Assembly: GCF_964033635.1 (NCBI RefSeq)
Contig: NZ_OZ035533.1
Location: 1,240,001-1,304,000 of the forward strand
Direction: 5' to 3'
DNA from: Chitinophaga sp. MM2321
Lineage (GTDB): Bacteria; Bacteroidota; Bacteroidia; Chitinophagales; Chitinophagaceae
DNA: 64,000 bases
Shown here: positions 63,812 to 64,000 of the stretch, piece after piece
Layout: every line of letters starts with the position of its first letter
Numbering within the stretch: the stretch's first letter is position 1
Program-made: the position numbers and the translations under genes
The notes under the pieces: model-generated
The model's database searches: none
Told to the model about the DNA's origin: nothing
The model's input: only the letters and a program-made list of their open reading frames with translations

Positions 63812-64000
63812 ATGGAAAGGCGTGCAGCTATAAGAAACCTATTAATTATATCAGGAGGAATAACATTGTTGCCCTCCTGCCTGGGAACGCAGAAAAAGCA
63901 GGTTTCTGCCGGATTCAGTAATCTGGATATAAGTGCCGATCAGGAAAAACTGTTGGCTGAAATTGCTGAAACCATTATTCCCGCTACGGATACACCCGGA
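63812..64000 (+). CDS. Gluconate 2-dehydrogenase subunit 3-like protein, N-terminal part
   Basis: The first 63 residues of a gene cut by the window end: MERRAAIRNLLIISGGITLL, a PSC lipobox-like Cys, then ISADQEKLLAEIAETIIP and ATDTPG. This is the standard beginning of gluconate 2-dehydrogenase subunit 3 family proteins of Bacteroidota, which accompany a GMC-type flavin oxidoreductase. A GMC oxidoreductase gene is expected next, outside the window, suggesting that locus 3 includes a periplasmic sugar oxidation step. Confidence 0.82.
   Translation, partial: MERRAAIRNLLIISGGITLLPSCLGTQKKQVSAGFSNLDISADQEKLLAEIAETIIPATDTPG

Noticed and set aside
1..64000. tRNA or rRNA genes, prophage and integrative element borders
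   Set aside because: No cloverleaf-like sequence, rRNA segment, integrase, transposase or phage structural gene was recognised on either strand; short tRNA genes could still be missed by eye.

Overview
The window reads as chromosomal DNA of a Bacteroidota bacterium, most likely a Chitinophaga-like member of the Chitinophagaceae. The support is: four SusC/SusD-type loci (one cut by the left edge), two FecI/FecR sigma/anti-sigma sets, a giant PKD-repeat protein with a type IX secretion type B C-terminus, and -7 elements matching the Bacteroidota consensus TAnnTTTG. Genes mostly lack Shine-Dalgarno sites. I saw no rRNA, tRNA, CRISPR array, insertion sequence or phage gene.

Layout. 1-2140: the end of a SusD gene and a GH28-like beta-helix protein, closed by a bidirectional terminator. 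2180-8361 (minus strand): a nucleotidyltransferase, the PKD adhesin-like protein and YccF. 8594-17534: locus 1 (ECF sigma, FecR, STN-bearing SusC, SusD, a phosphodiester-glycosidase-like lipoprotein and a TIG/NHL lipoprotein), ended by a perfect 26-bp inverted repeat. 17607-41818: locus 2, a FadR-type regulator divergent from about eighteen co-oriented genes. 41916-44961: an esterase divergent from an HxxxDG acyltransferase and a zinc-ribbon membrane protein. 45091-47969: an unknown protein, an HU-like protein with an extra N-terminal domain, and an AbiEi/AbiEii toxin-antitoxin pair preceded by two 55-nt inverted repeats. 47974-52927: hydrolase, SRPBCC protein, ArsR regulator, secreted TIM-barrel protein, HExxH protein and an MFS transporter. 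52951-56055: a DeoR regulator and a DUF4838 glycosidase-like protein. 56109-64000: locus 3 (ECF sigma on the opposite strand, FecR, STN-bearing SusC, SusD, start of a gluconate-2-dehydrogenase-subunit-3-like gene).

How the genes work together. Loci 1 and 3 have the classic outer-membrane sensing design: SusC carries an STN signalling domain and is paired with FecR and an ECF sigma factor. Locus 2 differs. Its SusC has no STN domain, there is no sigma/anti-sigma pair, and control probably falls to the FadR-type protein. A TTTGT-CCT-ACAAA palindrome that fits the FadR-family operator overlaps the predicted -7 element of the operon. Downstream, two sialidase-fold lipoproteins, a 13-repeat VCBS protein and a NanM-like kelch propeller could handle a sialic-acid-like or other acidic glycoconjugate outside the cytoplasm. 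An MFS carrier and an unusual set of small-molecule enzymes follow: AspA/AstE-like deacylase, threonine-synthase-like PLP enzyme, DapA/NanA-type lyase, RidA, M81/MlrC protein, SMP-30 lactonase, two aldo-keto reductases, two SDRs and a class III aminotransferase. That set looks like a pathway for an N-acylated or aminated sugar acid. The substrate cannot be read from the sequence, and this cluster is the best candidate here for an undescribed system.
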